A stretch of DNA of 28,944 nucleotides from JARRNJ01 sp037385045 (GTDB taxonomy: Bacteria; Pseudomonadota; Gammaproteobacteria; JASBUN01), in the NCBI GenBank assembly GCA_037385045.1, contig JARRNJ010000060.1, positions 1-28,944 of the forward strand, read 5' to 3'. The notes under the pieces were generated by a model. It worked only from the letters and a program-made list of their open reading frames with translations, was not told where the DNA came from and searched no databases. Shown here one piece after another: positions 1 to 7,533 of this stretch (its first letter is position 1; every line of letters begins with the position of its first letter). A program made the translations under genes and the position numbers.

Positions 1-119
1 TCGAGGACGCTTGGCAACGTCTGCAGGACGGTGGCATCGGCTCCGCGGCACCGGTCATCGCGCTGCAATGGCTGCGGCTTCACCATCGGGAGTTGCGCGC
101 CCGCTGGGCCGGCAGCTGA
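1..119 (+). CDS. 3' end of an unrecognised protein (partial)
   Basis: An open frame enters from the left edge (first full codon at base 3) and stops at TGA 117-119, giving the last 38 residues of a protein. The end is rich in Leu, Arg, His and Trp and looks like an amphipathic helix (ending LRARWAGS). I do not recognise the family from so short a fragment; the spacing of Trp, Leu and Arg loosely recalls the C-terminal helix of small DUF4160-type proteins, but this is weak. It is called coding only because the frame is open to the window edge and its composition resembles protein; it could be chance in GC-rich DNA. Confidence 0.35.
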   Translation, partial: EDAWQRLQDGGIGSAAPVIALQWLRLHHRELRARWAGS

Positions 120-230
120 GCGGCGCACCGGTCAGGGCTCCGCCTGATCCGCAGATTCCGCCAACAGCCGCGATGCCGGGGCACGGTAAGGTGTGCACAC
201 GGGCGCCGCGTCGGCATGAGACCCTTTCCT

Positions 231-255
231 GGTGGATGCGCTGCGCTTATCCACC
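231..255. repeat. REP-like palindrome
   Basis: Outer arms GGTGGAT (231-237) and ATCCACC (249-255) enclose inner arms GCGC (238-241) and GCGC (243-246), with an unpaired TT on one side, so the strand can fold into a long hairpin. It lies in the 212-base gap between the partial first gene and the downstream end of the DAHP synthase gene. The sequence resembles a short palindrome I recall as repeated in many proteobacterial genomes (a REP-type element). Only one copy is seen here, so repetition is not shown by this window. The rest of gap 120-331 holds nothing else I can call. Confidence 0.5.
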
Positions 256-331
256 CTACTTGCTTATCTGCCCTGCCTAGCTATCGACAGGGGCGCGGCG
301 CGAACGGCGCGTGGCGACAGTGTCATCTTCG

Positions 332-1433
332 CTACTCGCGACTCGCTACAGCGGCCATCGCCAGGGCGGCGCGCTTTTCGTAGGCTTCCCGTGCAATCTG
401 CACGTCTTCCAGGAACCGGGGCAGCTCGCTCATGAGCAGCGCCTGGGGACCGTCCACCAGCGCCTTGCTGGGCGCCGGGTGAAAATCCGCCAGCACCATG
501 TTCGCTCCGGCGCATGACATCGAGAATGCCGTCCGGTGCTTCGTCCCGCGAGCCCACCGAGTGGGATGGATCCACGCATACCGGCATACGGGTCAGGCGT
601 CTGACCACCGGCACATGGGCGAAGTCGACGAAGTTGCGGTGCGGATCGCCCATGTTGGTCTTCATGCCGCGCAGGCCGAACACCACCCGGCTGTTGCCTT
701 CGCTGGCGAGGTACTCGGCGGCGTTCAGCGATTCCTCAAGCGTGATGCCGAAGCCCCGCTTCAGCAGCACGGGAAAATCCTGCTGCCGGCCGACATGCTT
801 GAGCAATTCGAAATTTTGGGTGTTGCGTGTGCCGATCTGCAGCATGACGCCGGTCGGTCCGCCTGTCTGGGTCAGGGCGCCGCGGATCTCGTCGATGTGG
901 GATTCGTGGGTGACCTCCATGGCGATGACCTTGATGCCGTACTTGCCCGCCAGTTCGAACACGTAGGGAAGGCAGTTCTTGCCGTGGCCCTGAAATGAAT
1001 AGGGGCTGGTGCGCGGCTTGTAGGCGCCCATGCGCGTGCAGACCTGGCCGTTGTCACGCAGGCCGCGCATCATCATTTCCACGTGCTCGGGCGTATCCAC
1101 CGCGCACAGTCCGGCGAAGACATTCAAGGTGTCCTGTCCGAACCGCACGCCGTTGTAGAGGAAATGCGTGGCGCGCTGATCGTCGCGGTGGCGGCCGAGT
1201 ATCCGGTACTCTTCCGAGACCCGCACGACGCGCTCGACGCACGGCAGTCGCCGCATGTCGTCGAGGTTGAGGTTGGCGGTATCGCCGATGAGATAGACCT
1301 CGGTGAGGACCTGCTGCACGCCGGTCTCGTGATGCAGGCGAATCTGGACGTTGGGAAGATTGCGCAGGAACTCCATCAATTGCTGGAATTCATCGCCCTG
1401 GGTTTCAACGTCGGGTGTCAGGATCAAGATCAT
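332..1433 (-). pseudogene. aroF: 3-deoxy-7-phosphoheptulonate (DAHP) synthase, frameshifted
   Basis: DAHP synthase condenses phosphoenolpyruvate and erythrose 4-phosphate, the first step of the shikimate pathway. From the ATG at 1433, one frame encodes about 307 residues with family motifs: AGLC (metal-ligand Cys110), AYKPRTSPYSFQG (about 137-149) and VDPSHSVG (288-294, His291). Near base 520-530 homology jumps to another frame, which supplies AGANMVLADFHP, ALVDGPQALL and EDVQIAREAYEKR and stops at 332. The first frame alone reads on to about 264 as low-complexity Arg/Pro/Gly sequence, which is not a real ending. The joined protein would be about 365 residues, close to family length, but seems to lack a few residues at the junction. 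The lost part carries the last two metal-ligand positions (Asp in ADFHP, Asp in LVDG), so the product of the written sequence should be inactive. It lies 51 bases downstream of aguB on the same strand. The symbol follows common use for the type I-beta family. Confidence 0.85.
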
Positions 1434-1484
1434 GGGTGTGAATCCACTCAGTTGGTGACTCGGTGTCCGGCGCGCGCCGGAGCG

Positions 1485-2372
1485 TCAGTCCCGGAACCGG
1501 CGCAGCAGATCCTCATAGGCATCGATTCGCCGGTCGCGCAAAAACGGCCAGATACGGCGTACCGACTCGCTGCGGGCGCTGTCGACCTCGGCGACCAGGA
1601 CGGCCGGCTCCTGCTCCGGGGCGGCGGCCAGAATCTCGCCCTGGGGGCCGGCGACAAAGCTCGAACCCCAGAACTGGATGCCGTCCCGGCCGTCCGGGCC
1701 CGGTTCGAAGCCGGTGCGGTTGCAGCTCAGCACCGGCAGGCCGTTGGCGATGGCATGGGCGCGTTGGACGTGGATCCAGGCGTCGCGCTGGCGCTGCTGC
1801 TCGCCGGCGTCGTCGGCCGGATCCCAGCCGATGGCGGTCGGGTACAGCAGCAGTTCGGCGCCTGCCAGCGCCATCAGCCGCGCGGCTTCCGGATACCATT
1901 GGTCCCAGCACACCAGCACGCCCAGTTTGCCGACCGAGGTTTCGATCGGGTTGAAACCGAGATCGCCGGGCGTGAAATAGAATTTTTCGTAGAACCCGGG
2001 GTCGTCGGGGATGTGCATCTTGCGGTAGCGCCCGGCGATGGCGCCGTCGCTTTCCAGCACCACCGCGGTGTTGTGGTAGATCCCGGCGCCGCGGCGTTCG
2101 AACAGCGACGCCACCACCACCACACCCAGCTCGGCGGCGACCGCGCCCAGCTGCTCCGTGGCCGGTCCCGGTATGGTCTCGGCCAGATCGAAGCGGGCCA
2201 CGTCTTCGCTCTGGCAGAAATACACGCTCGCGTGCAGTTCCTGCAGCAGCACCAGCCGCGCGCCGCGGCCGGCCGCCTCGCGGATGCCGGCAATGGACGT
2301 TTGCAGGTTGGCTTCCCGCTGCTCGGTGCAGCGTTGCTGCACCAGTCCGACGGTGAGACGGTTGGCGCTCAT
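1485..2372 (-). CDS. aguB: N-carbamoylputrescine amidase
   Basis: This nitrilase-superfamily enzyme hydrolyses N-carbamoylputrescine to putrescine, CO2 and ammonia in the cytoplasm, the second step of the agmatine deiminase route. All three catalytic residues are visible: Glu45 in LLQELHASVYFCQ, Lys118 in YRKMHIPDDPGFYEKFYF, and the nucleophile Cys155 in LVCWDQWYPEAAR. The FYEKFYF and CWDQWYPE segments are typical of AguB rather than other carbon-nitrogen hydrolases. Length (295 residues) is normal. It starts 64 bases after the stop of aguA on the same strand, so the two very probably form an operon, with the DAHP synthase gene following. Confidence 0.95.
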   Translation of the reverse strand: MSANRLTVGLVQQRCTEQREANLQTSIAGIREAAGRGARLVLLQELHASVYFCQSEDVARFDLAETIPGPATEQLGAVAAELGVVVVASLFERRGAGIYHNTAVVLESDGAIAGRYRKMHIPDDPGFYEKFYFTPGDLGFNPIETSVGKLGVLVCWDQWYPEAARLMALAGAELLLYPTAIGWDPADDAGEQQRQRDAWIHVQRAHAIANGLPVLSCNRTGFEPGPDGRDGIQFWGSSFVAGPQGEILAAAPEQEPAVLVAEVDSARSESVRRIWPFLRDRRIDAYEDLLRRFRD

Positions 2373-2436
2373 GATGGAACGTGAGTCACTCCGGTTGCAT
2401 TGGCCTAGCTTAACACAGCGCCCCAGTGATTACGGT

Positions 2437-3483
2437 TCAGCGGGCGGCGAGCACACCCTCGGGCAGCTGCATGGTGACGCAGTGCAGGCTGCCATACTGG
2501 CGGATCAGGGGCGAGGAGTTGACCGGCACCACCTCGCGGCCGGGAAGGCAGCCGCCAAGACGCTGCAGCGCCACCCGGTCGGCCGGATCGTCGTAGGTGG
2601 GCACCAGGACCGCACCGTTGATGATCAGGAAATTGGCATAGGTGGCCGGCAGGCGCTGGCCGTCGCCGTCGCGGATCGGCGCCGGAATCGGCAGCGGGAC
2701 CAGCCGGTAGGCGGCACCGTCCTGGCGGCGCAGCGCCTGCAGTTCCGTCTGCATGCGTTGCAGCGGGTCGAAGTGCTCGTCGGCGGGATCGTCGCAGCTG
2801 CTGTAGGCAATGGTATCGGCGTCGCAAAACCGGGCCAGCGTGTCGATATGGCCGTCGGTGTCGTCGCCGGCCAGGTGGCCGTGACGGAGCCACAGGACCC
2901 GGCGTACCCCCAACTCACGCTTCAACAGCGCTTCGACATCGGCGCGTCCGAGTCCCGGGTTGCGATGCCCGTAGAGCAGGCAGCTTTCCGTGGTCAGCAG
3001 CGTGCCTTCGCCGTCGGTTTCGATGGCGCCGCCCTCCAGCACCAGGTCGATTTCCCGCATCGGCCGGTCGCCGAACGCGCCAAGGGTCTTGAGGCGCGCG
3101 CTGATGCGGTCGTCCAGGTCGGCCGCATACTTGCCGCCCCAGCCGTCGAAGCGGAAATCCAGCAGCAGCGGCTGACGGTCTTGCAACACGATGATCGGGC
3201 CGTGGTCGCGCGCCCAGGTGTCGTTGGACGGGACCACCTCGAGGCGCACGCGCCGCGGCTCGACGCCGGCGTCGCGCAGGCGCGCGGCCACATGGTCCCG
3301 GTGCGTCGCGTCATGGCAGCTGACCAGCACCCGTTCCCGGCGGCTGATTGCCAGGGCCAGCCGTACGAACACCGGTTCCACCTGCTCGAGCATCGGCGCC
3401 CAGTCGCCGTAGGGATGAGGCCAGGTGAGCATGACGCCGCTCTGGGCGGCCCACTCGGGCGGCAGGTGGCGGGCGGATGGCAT
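2437..3483 (-). CDS. aguA: Agmatine deiminase
   Basis: The enzyme converts agmatine to N-carbamoylputrescine and ammonia, feeding aguB directly downstream. The guanidino-modifying (pentein) fold signatures are present: PSNDTWARDHGP (about 85-96), LEGGAIETDGEG (about 148-159), HGHLAGDDTDGHIDTLARF (about 201-219), and the catalytic Cys335 in SLHCVTMQ near the C-terminus. Length 348 residues fits the family. The start ATG at 3483 gives MPSARHLPPEWA, the usual beginning with a conserved PPEW motif. No arginine decarboxylase is seen in the window, so the source of agmatine lies elsewhere. The 90 bases upstream contain a 7-bp hairpin (3522-3528 with 3538-3544) without a T run. Confidence 0.95.
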   Translation of the reverse strand: MPSARHLPPEWAAQSGVMLTWPHPYGDWAPMLEQVEPVFVRLALAISRRERVLVSCHDATHRDHVAARLRDAGVEPRRVRLEVVPSNDTWARDHGPIIVLQDRQPLLLDFRFDGWGGKYAADLDDRISARLKTLGAFGDRPMREIDLVLEGGAIETDGEGTLLTTESCLLYGHRNPGLGRADVEALLKRELGVRRVLWLRHGHLAGDDTDGHIDTLARFCDADTIAYSSCDDPADEHFDPLQRMQTELQALRRQDGAAYRLVPLPIPAPIRDGDGQRLPATYANFLIINGAVLVPTYDDPADRVALQRLGGCLPGREVVPVNSSPLIRQYGSLHCVTMQLPEGVLAAR

Positions 3484-3573
3484 GGCGGTCAGAACGGCGA
3501 TTGTGGAGCCGTCGCCGTTACCCCGAACCGCAATGCCGTTCGGGATAGGGCGCGCCGGCCCGCGGGCGTGCGG

Positions 3574-3882
3574 TCACTTGTTGGTCTTGGTGGGGTGCAC
3601 CACGGAGTGGATGACGTACTTGTATTCGAAATAGACCGTGTATTTGTCATACACCCAACGCGTGATCGGTGGATTCCCCACCGCCGGCAGGATCTGCTTC
3701 GGTTGGCCGAACATTTTGCGCACCTGATCCATGGTCATGCCCCCCGCCGGGCGCGGTACCCCTTGGGGACTGTTGGGGGGCTCCTGGCCGACGGAGCGGA
3801 GATTCAGGTTGTCGGCCTGCACCGGTGCCGCCGCGATACACAGCAGGATGCTGAGCAGAAAAACCAGTCGCCGTGAAGCCAT
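3574..3882 (-). CDS. Small secreted protein, BamE/SmpA-like fold (hypothetical)
   Basis: A 102-residue protein with a clear signal peptide: positive start MASRR, hydrophobic core, likely cleavage after PVQA (residue 23). There is no lipobox Cys, so it should be a free periplasmic protein. The mature part has GGMTMDQVRKMFGQP followed by an aromatic strand region (TRWVYDKYTVYFEYKYV), the pattern of small BamE/SmpA-type domains in which a G-M-T-x-x-x-V turn precedes a GxP motif. Function is unknown; a role at the cell envelope is inference. It has its own promoter-like sequence and a strong AAGGAG ribosome site seven bases before the ATG, and is on the same strand as aguA 90 bases downstream. 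Confidence 0.75.
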   Translation of the reverse strand: MASRRLVFLLSILLCIAAAPVQADNLNLRSVGQEPPNSPQGVPRPAGGMTMDQVRKMFGQPKQILPAVGNPPITRWVYDKYTVYFEYKYVIHSVVHPTKTNK

Positions 3883-3889
3883 GTTCCAA

Positions 3890-3934
3890 CTCCTTGACTA
3901 TTGGGATTTATTTATCCGTAGGTCGACTATAGCA
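3890..3934 (-). promoter_or_regulatory. Extended -10 promoter and Shine-Dalgarno for the small secreted protein
   Basis: On the minus strand TGC-TATAGT (3926-3934) is an extended -10 element with five of six consensus bases. The -35 region at 17 bases is poor, which is usual for extended -10 promoters. AAGGAG lies at 3890-3895, seven bases before the ATG at 3882. The predicted leader is about 37 nt. Confidence 0.5.
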
Positions 3935-4071
3935 CCTCCGCGCAGCCAGCAGAAGTCCCGCATGGGGCGCCGGTGCGAACGGCTTCAAAGTTCCGGCATC
4001 CGGTTGGCAAACGGCGCGCGGCGCCCTAACCTTGGGCGCTTTCCAGGGCCCGCCGGGCCGCGAGTCATCCG

Positions 4072-4785
4072 ATGTATTTTAACGCTCCATTGCTCGAAGG
4101 CCGCCTGATCCGGCGCTACAAGCGCTTTCTTGCCGACGTACGTCTTGCCGATGGCACCGTGGTCACCGCCCACACGCCCAACACCGGCTCCATGCTCGGT
4201 TGCGCCGAGTCCGGCAGTCGCGTGTGGCTGCGCGATACCGGCAATACGGCACGCAAGTACCCGCTGTCCTGGGACATCGTCGAAGCCGGCGGGACGACGC
4301 TGGTGGGCATCAACACCGGCCTCAGCAACGCCCTGGTGCGTGAAGCGGTGGAGCAGGGCGTGGTCGACGCGCTTGCCGGCTACAGCGATATCCGTTCCGA
4401 AGTGCGCTACGGCAACGAACGCAGCCGCATCGATCTGCTGCTGCAGGGCCACGCCACGGACGCCGACTGCTACCTGGAAGTGAAAAACGTCACCCTTGCC
4501 GAAGGCGGACGGGCGCTGTTTCCGGACGCGGTCAGCGCCCGCGGCACCAAGCACCTGCGCGAGCTCATGGCGGTGGCGGAGTCCGGCCTGCGGGCGGCGC
4601 TTTGCTTCTGCGTGCAACGGGGCGACGTGCAGGTCATGGAACCCGCCGACCGCATCGACCCGGAATACGGCCGTACCCTGCGGCTGGCACGGGCCCGAGG
4701 CGTCGAGGTTTTCGCCTACCGGGCCGCCGTTTCCACTTCCGGGATTCAGCTCGATACGGCCATCCCTGTAAGGCTGCCGGATTGA
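4072..4785 (+). CDS. sfsA: SfsA family DNA/RNA nuclease (sugar fermentation stimulation protein homologue)
   Basis: The 237-residue protein matches SfsA over its length: the N-terminal OB-like part with RRYKRFLADVRLADG (about 14-28), the conserved HTPNTGSMLGC (about 34-44), and the nuclease-like core with RIDLLL, CYLEVKNVTLAEGG and FPDAVSARGTKHLREL. Asp in RIDLLL and the Glu/Lys pair in LEVKN are positioned like a PD-(D/E)xK nuclease centre. E. coli SfsA was found through its effect on maltose metabolism; its physiological role here cannot be read from the sequence. The ATG at 4072 has no strong Shine-Dalgarno. It stands alone, 130 bases before lolC. Confidence 0.93.
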   Translation: MYFNAPLLEGRLIRRYKRFLADVRLADGTVVTAHTPNTGSMLGCAESGSRVWLRDTGNTARKYPLSWDIVEAGGTTLVGINTGLSNALVREAVEQGVVDALAGYSDIRSEVRYGNERSRIDLLLQGHATDADCYLEVKNVTLAEGGRALFPDAVSARGTKHLRELMAVAESGLRAALCFCVQRGDVQVMEPADRIDPEYGRTLRLARARGVEVFAYRAAVSTSGIQLDTAIPVRLPD

Positions 4786-4915
4786 TCGGCAACGCGGCGC
4801 CGTGATTACGGCGTCCACCGCGTGCAGCGCCCGGCCCCTTTGCGTGGCCGCTGCGACGGGGCGGGTTAACATCCGGTAAGACATTCGGTCGCCAAATATG
4901 GTTTAATTCCCACCC

Positions 4916-6163
4916 ATGTTCCGGCCCTTGCAAGCGTATGTCGGCCTGCGCTACGTGCGCGCCAAGCGACGCAACCACTTTATTTCCTTCATCTCCCTGA
5001 TCTCGATGCTGGGCATCGCCGTGGGCGTATGGGCGCTGATCACGGTGCTGTCGGTGATGAACGGCTTCGAGATGGAATTGCGCAACCGCATCCTCGGCAT
5101 GGCGGCCCACGCCACCATCCAGGGTATCGGCCAGCCCCTGACCGATTGGCGGGAGGTGGCGGCGACGGCCATGCGCAACCGCCACGTGATCGGTGCCGCC
5201 CCCTACGTCCAGGGCGAGGCGATGATCAGCGCCGACGGCACCAGCCAGGGCGTGCTGGTTCGCGGTGTGAACCCCGCGGAAGAGCCGCACGTCTCGGACG
5301 TGGGCAGCAAGATGATCAGTGGCCGGCTCAGGAATCTGCATCCCAACGGCTTCGGCATCATCCTGGGCTCGGAACTGGCGGCGACACTGGGTGTGCACAC
5401 CGGCGACAAGGTGACGGTGATCATTCCCCAGGCCACGGTGACGCCGGCGGGGATACTGCCGCGGTTCAAACGTTTTACCGTGGTGGGCGTATTCGAGGTG
5501 GGTATGCACGAATACGACAGCGGCCTGGTGCTGATGGATATCAAGGATGCGGCGCGCCTCTACCATATGCAGGGCGCGGTAACCGGCGTGCGGCTGCGAC
5601 TCGATGACATGTTTCTGGCGCCGCGGATCGGGCCCGAGATCACCCGCCACCTGCCCGGCGGGTACATCGTCCGGGACTGGACCCAGTTGCACCGCAACCT
5701 GTTCAAGGCCATCAGCATGGAGAAACACGTGATGTTCATCATCCTGTTTCTGATCGTCGCCGTGGCCGCTTTCAACATCGTTTCGACCTTGGTCATGGTG
5801 GTAACCGACAAACAGGCCGACATCGCCATCCTGCGCACCCTCGGGGCGACGCCGCGGACCATCATGGGCATCTTCGTCATTCAGGGCTGCCTGATCGGCG
5901 TGATCGGTACCTTGCTGGGTGTGGCTGCGGGCGTGCCCACCGCCATCAATGTCGAGACCATCGTTTCAACGATTGAACACATCTTCCACGTGCAGTTCCT
6001 GTCTCCGGATGTGTATTACATCAGCGAAATCGTGTCCGATCTGCACTGGTCGGATGTTGGCATCATTTCCGGTTTCTCGCTGTTGGTGACCCTGTTCGCG
6101 ACCCTGTACCCGGCCTGGCGCGCATCCCGTACCCAGCCGGCGGAGGCATTGCGTTATGAATGA
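4916..6163 (+). CDS. lolC: Lipoprotein-releasing ABC transporter permease (LolC/LolE/LolF type)
   Basis: An inner-membrane permease of the Lol system, which extracts outer-membrane lipoproteins and hands them to LolA. The 415-residue protein has the family start (MFRPLQAYVGLRYVRAKRR), a first membrane segment with the ISMLGIAVGVWALITVLSVM signature (about 30-49), a long periplasmic domain, and three C-terminal membrane segments of the FtsX domain (about 270-400) including DIAILRTLGATP. It overlaps lolD by eight bases, so the two are co-translated. No second permease gene follows lolD, unlike the lolC-lolD-lolE order of E. coli, so this may be a LolF-type homodimeric permease; which name is right cannot be settled here. 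Confidence 0.92.
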   Translation: MFRPLQAYVGLRYVRAKRRNHFISFISLISMLGIAVGVWALITVLSVMNGFEMELRNRILGMAAHATIQGIGQPLTDWREVAATAMRNRHVIGAAPYVQGEAMISADGTSQGVLVRGVNPAEEPHVSDVGSKMISGRLRNLHPNGFGIILGSELAATLGVHTGDKVTVIIPQATVTPAGILPRFKRFTVVGVFEVGMHEYDSGLVLMDIKDAARLYHMQGAVTGVRLRLDDMFLAPRIGPEITRHLPGGYIVRDWTQLHRNLFKAISMEKHVMFIILFLIVAVAAFNIVSTLVMVVTDKQADIAILRTLGATPRTIMGIFVIQGCLIGVIGTLLGVAAGVPTAINVETIVSTIEHIFHVQFLSPDVYYISEIVSDLHWSDVGIISGFSLLVTLFATLYPAWRASRTQPAEALRYE

Positions 6164-6878
6164 GCCGCTGGTGTCCGCGGTGCCGGCACAGGCGCCGGCG
6201 GTGGTGAGCTGCAGCCATGTGGCCAAGTCGTTCCGCGAGGGCGGCCTCCAGGTGGACGTGCTCCAGGACGTCACTCTGTCGGTGGCCACCGGGGAGCGGG
6301 TGGCGATCGTCGGCGCCTCGGGTTCCGGCAAGAGCACGCTGCTGCACCTGTTGGGGGGGCTGGACCGGCCTTCGGCGGGCGAGGTGTATGTGGGCGGCCG
6401 GAATATGAATCGCCTGTCTGATGCAGAGCGCGGGCGGCTGCGCAACCGGGCGCTCGGCTTCGTCTACCAGTTTCACCACCTGCTGGGTGAGTTTACGGCG
6501 TTGGAAAATGTTGCCATGCCGTTGTTGATTCGCGGATTGTCGCCCAAGGATGCCGCCGAGCAGGCCGCTGACATGCTCGACAAGGTCGGTCTTTCGCCGC
6601 GCCTCGAACACAAGCCGGGAGAAATGTCCGGCGGCGAGCGCCAGCGCGCGGCACTGGCGCGGGCCCTGGTTACCCGCCCCCAGTGCGTGCTGGCCGACGA
6701 GCCCACCGGCAACCTGGATCTCAAGACCGCGGAGAAGGTCTACGAGCTGATGCTGGAACTCAACGAGCGCTTCGGCCTGAGTTTCGTCATCGTCACCCAC
6801 GATCCTTCGCTGGCGCAGCGTATGGACCGCATCTGGCATTTGCGCGACGGTGTGCTTTCGCCTGATAACGATGATTAA
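6156..6878 (+). CDS. lolD: Lipoprotein-releasing ABC transporter ATP-binding protein
   Basis: The ATPase of the Lol lipoprotein exporter. All ABC motifs are visible in the 240 residues: Walker A GASGSGKST (about 52-60), Q-loop in FVYQFHHLLGEFTALENV, signature MSGGERQR (about 157-164), Walker B CVLADEPTGNLD (about 178-189) and the switch His in VIVTHD. The FHHLLGEFTALENVAMP stretch is characteristic of LolD among MacB-like ATPases. The ATG lies inside the 3' end of lolC. The stop is 17 bases from the stop of the convergent DUF2062 gene, in an AT-rich strip with no clear terminator. Confidence 0.95.
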   Translation: MNEPLVSAVPAQAPAVVSCSHVAKSFREGGLQVDVLQDVTLSVATGERVAIVGASGSGKSTLLHLLGGLDRPSAGEVYVGGRNMNRLSDAERGRLRNRALGFVYQFHHLLGEFTALENVAMPLLIRGLSPKDAAEQAADMLDKVGLSPRLEHKPGEMSGGERQRAALARALVTRPQCVLADEPTGNLDLKTAEKVYELMLELNERFGLSFVIVTHDPSLAQRMDRIWHLRDGVLSPDNDD

Positions 6879-6895
6879 AACAATAGCTTATATAA

Positions 6896-7441
6896 TTATT
6901 CTGAAGTGATTCCTTGTGCCTTGGTGCTGCCCCGTTTGCGCCGCCGCTCCTGATAGGCGCGCACGATGTGCCAGCGCCACAGCAGCCGGATGATGGTGTA
7001 CCCCAGTATGGCGCTGGCGAGCCCGGCCACGAAGCAGCCGAGCAGAAACGGCTGCCAGATTGCCCCCAGTTCGTGGCCCAGCCACTCGAATGAGAGTTGG
7101 AACTGAAAGTGATGGGAGGGGCGGTTGAGCAGCCACGAGCCGAGCTTGTAGGTGCCATAGAACATCGGCGGCATGGTGAACGGGTTGGTGATCCACACCA
7201 GGACCACCGACAACGGCAGGTTGACGCGCACGACGATGGCGGCGGCCGCCGCCAGCACCATCTGGAACGGCACCGGCACGAAAGCCATGAACAAACCTAC
7301 GGCAAAGGCGCCGGCCACCGAGCGGCGGTTCAGATGCCACAGGTTCGGGTCGTGGAGCAGGGTGCCGAATACGCGCAGGTGCTTGTGGTTTCGGATCATC
7401 TGGTGATCCGGCATGATGCGTTTGATAAACTTCTTCAGCAT
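6896..7441 (-). CDS. DUF2062 membrane protein
   Basis: A 181-residue integral membrane protein with the DUF2062 signature: the start RIMPDHQMIRNHKHLRVFG, the RSVAGAFAVGLFMAFVPVPF segment (about 40-59), WITNPFTMPPMFYGTYKLG (about 83-101), and a final hydrophobic helix (about 132-155) followed by a very basic tail (RRRKRG). The family is widespread in Proteobacteria and has no established function. In gammaproteobacteria it is often seen beside comEC/exbBD, as here, where it is divergent from comEC. It converges with lolD. Confidence 0.9.
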   Translation of the reverse strand: MLKKFIKRIMPDHQMIRNHKHLRVFGTLLHDPNLWHLNRRSVAGAFAVGLFMAFVPVPFQMVLAAAAAIVVRVNLPLSVVLVWITNPFTMPPMFYGTYKLGSWLLNRPSHHFQFQLSFEWLGHELGAIWQPFLLGCFVAGLASAILGYTIIRLLWRWHIVRAYQERRRKRGSTKAQGITSE

Positions 7442-7473
7442 AGGGATCGCGGCGGGCTACCGGGCGAGAACAA

Positions 7474-7485
7474 CCTTGATCAAGG
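7474..7485. promoter_or_regulatory. 12-bp palindrome between the DUF2062 gene and comEC
   Basis: CCTTGATCAAGG is a perfect inverted repeat in the 92-base gap between two divergent genes, so it could be an operator for either. It contains TTGAT and ATCAA half-sites as in FNR-type boxes but without the four-base spacer, so it is not a normal FNR site. Candidate -35/-10 pairs around it are poor. Confidence 0.25.
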
Positions 7486-7533
7486 ATACGCCATAGGCCT
7501 GTAGCGTTCCATTAAAGTTTAGGGACGAACGCG

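Noticed and set aside
1083..2384. Plus-strand frame of 433 codons opposite the DAHP synthase and aguB genes
   Set aside because: The minus strand carries clear enzyme motifs over the same bases; this frame has none.
2158..3876. Plus-strand frame of 572 codons opposite aguA
   Set aside because: Antisense shadow of aguA, part of aguB and the small secreted gene; His/Gln/Arg-rich with no domain.
4634..5728. Minus-strand frame of 364 codons opposite lolC
   Set aside because: Shadow of lolC and the end of sfsA; no motif.
7474..7485. FNR box
   Set aside because: The TTGAT and ATCAA half-sites overlap directly instead of being separated by four bases.
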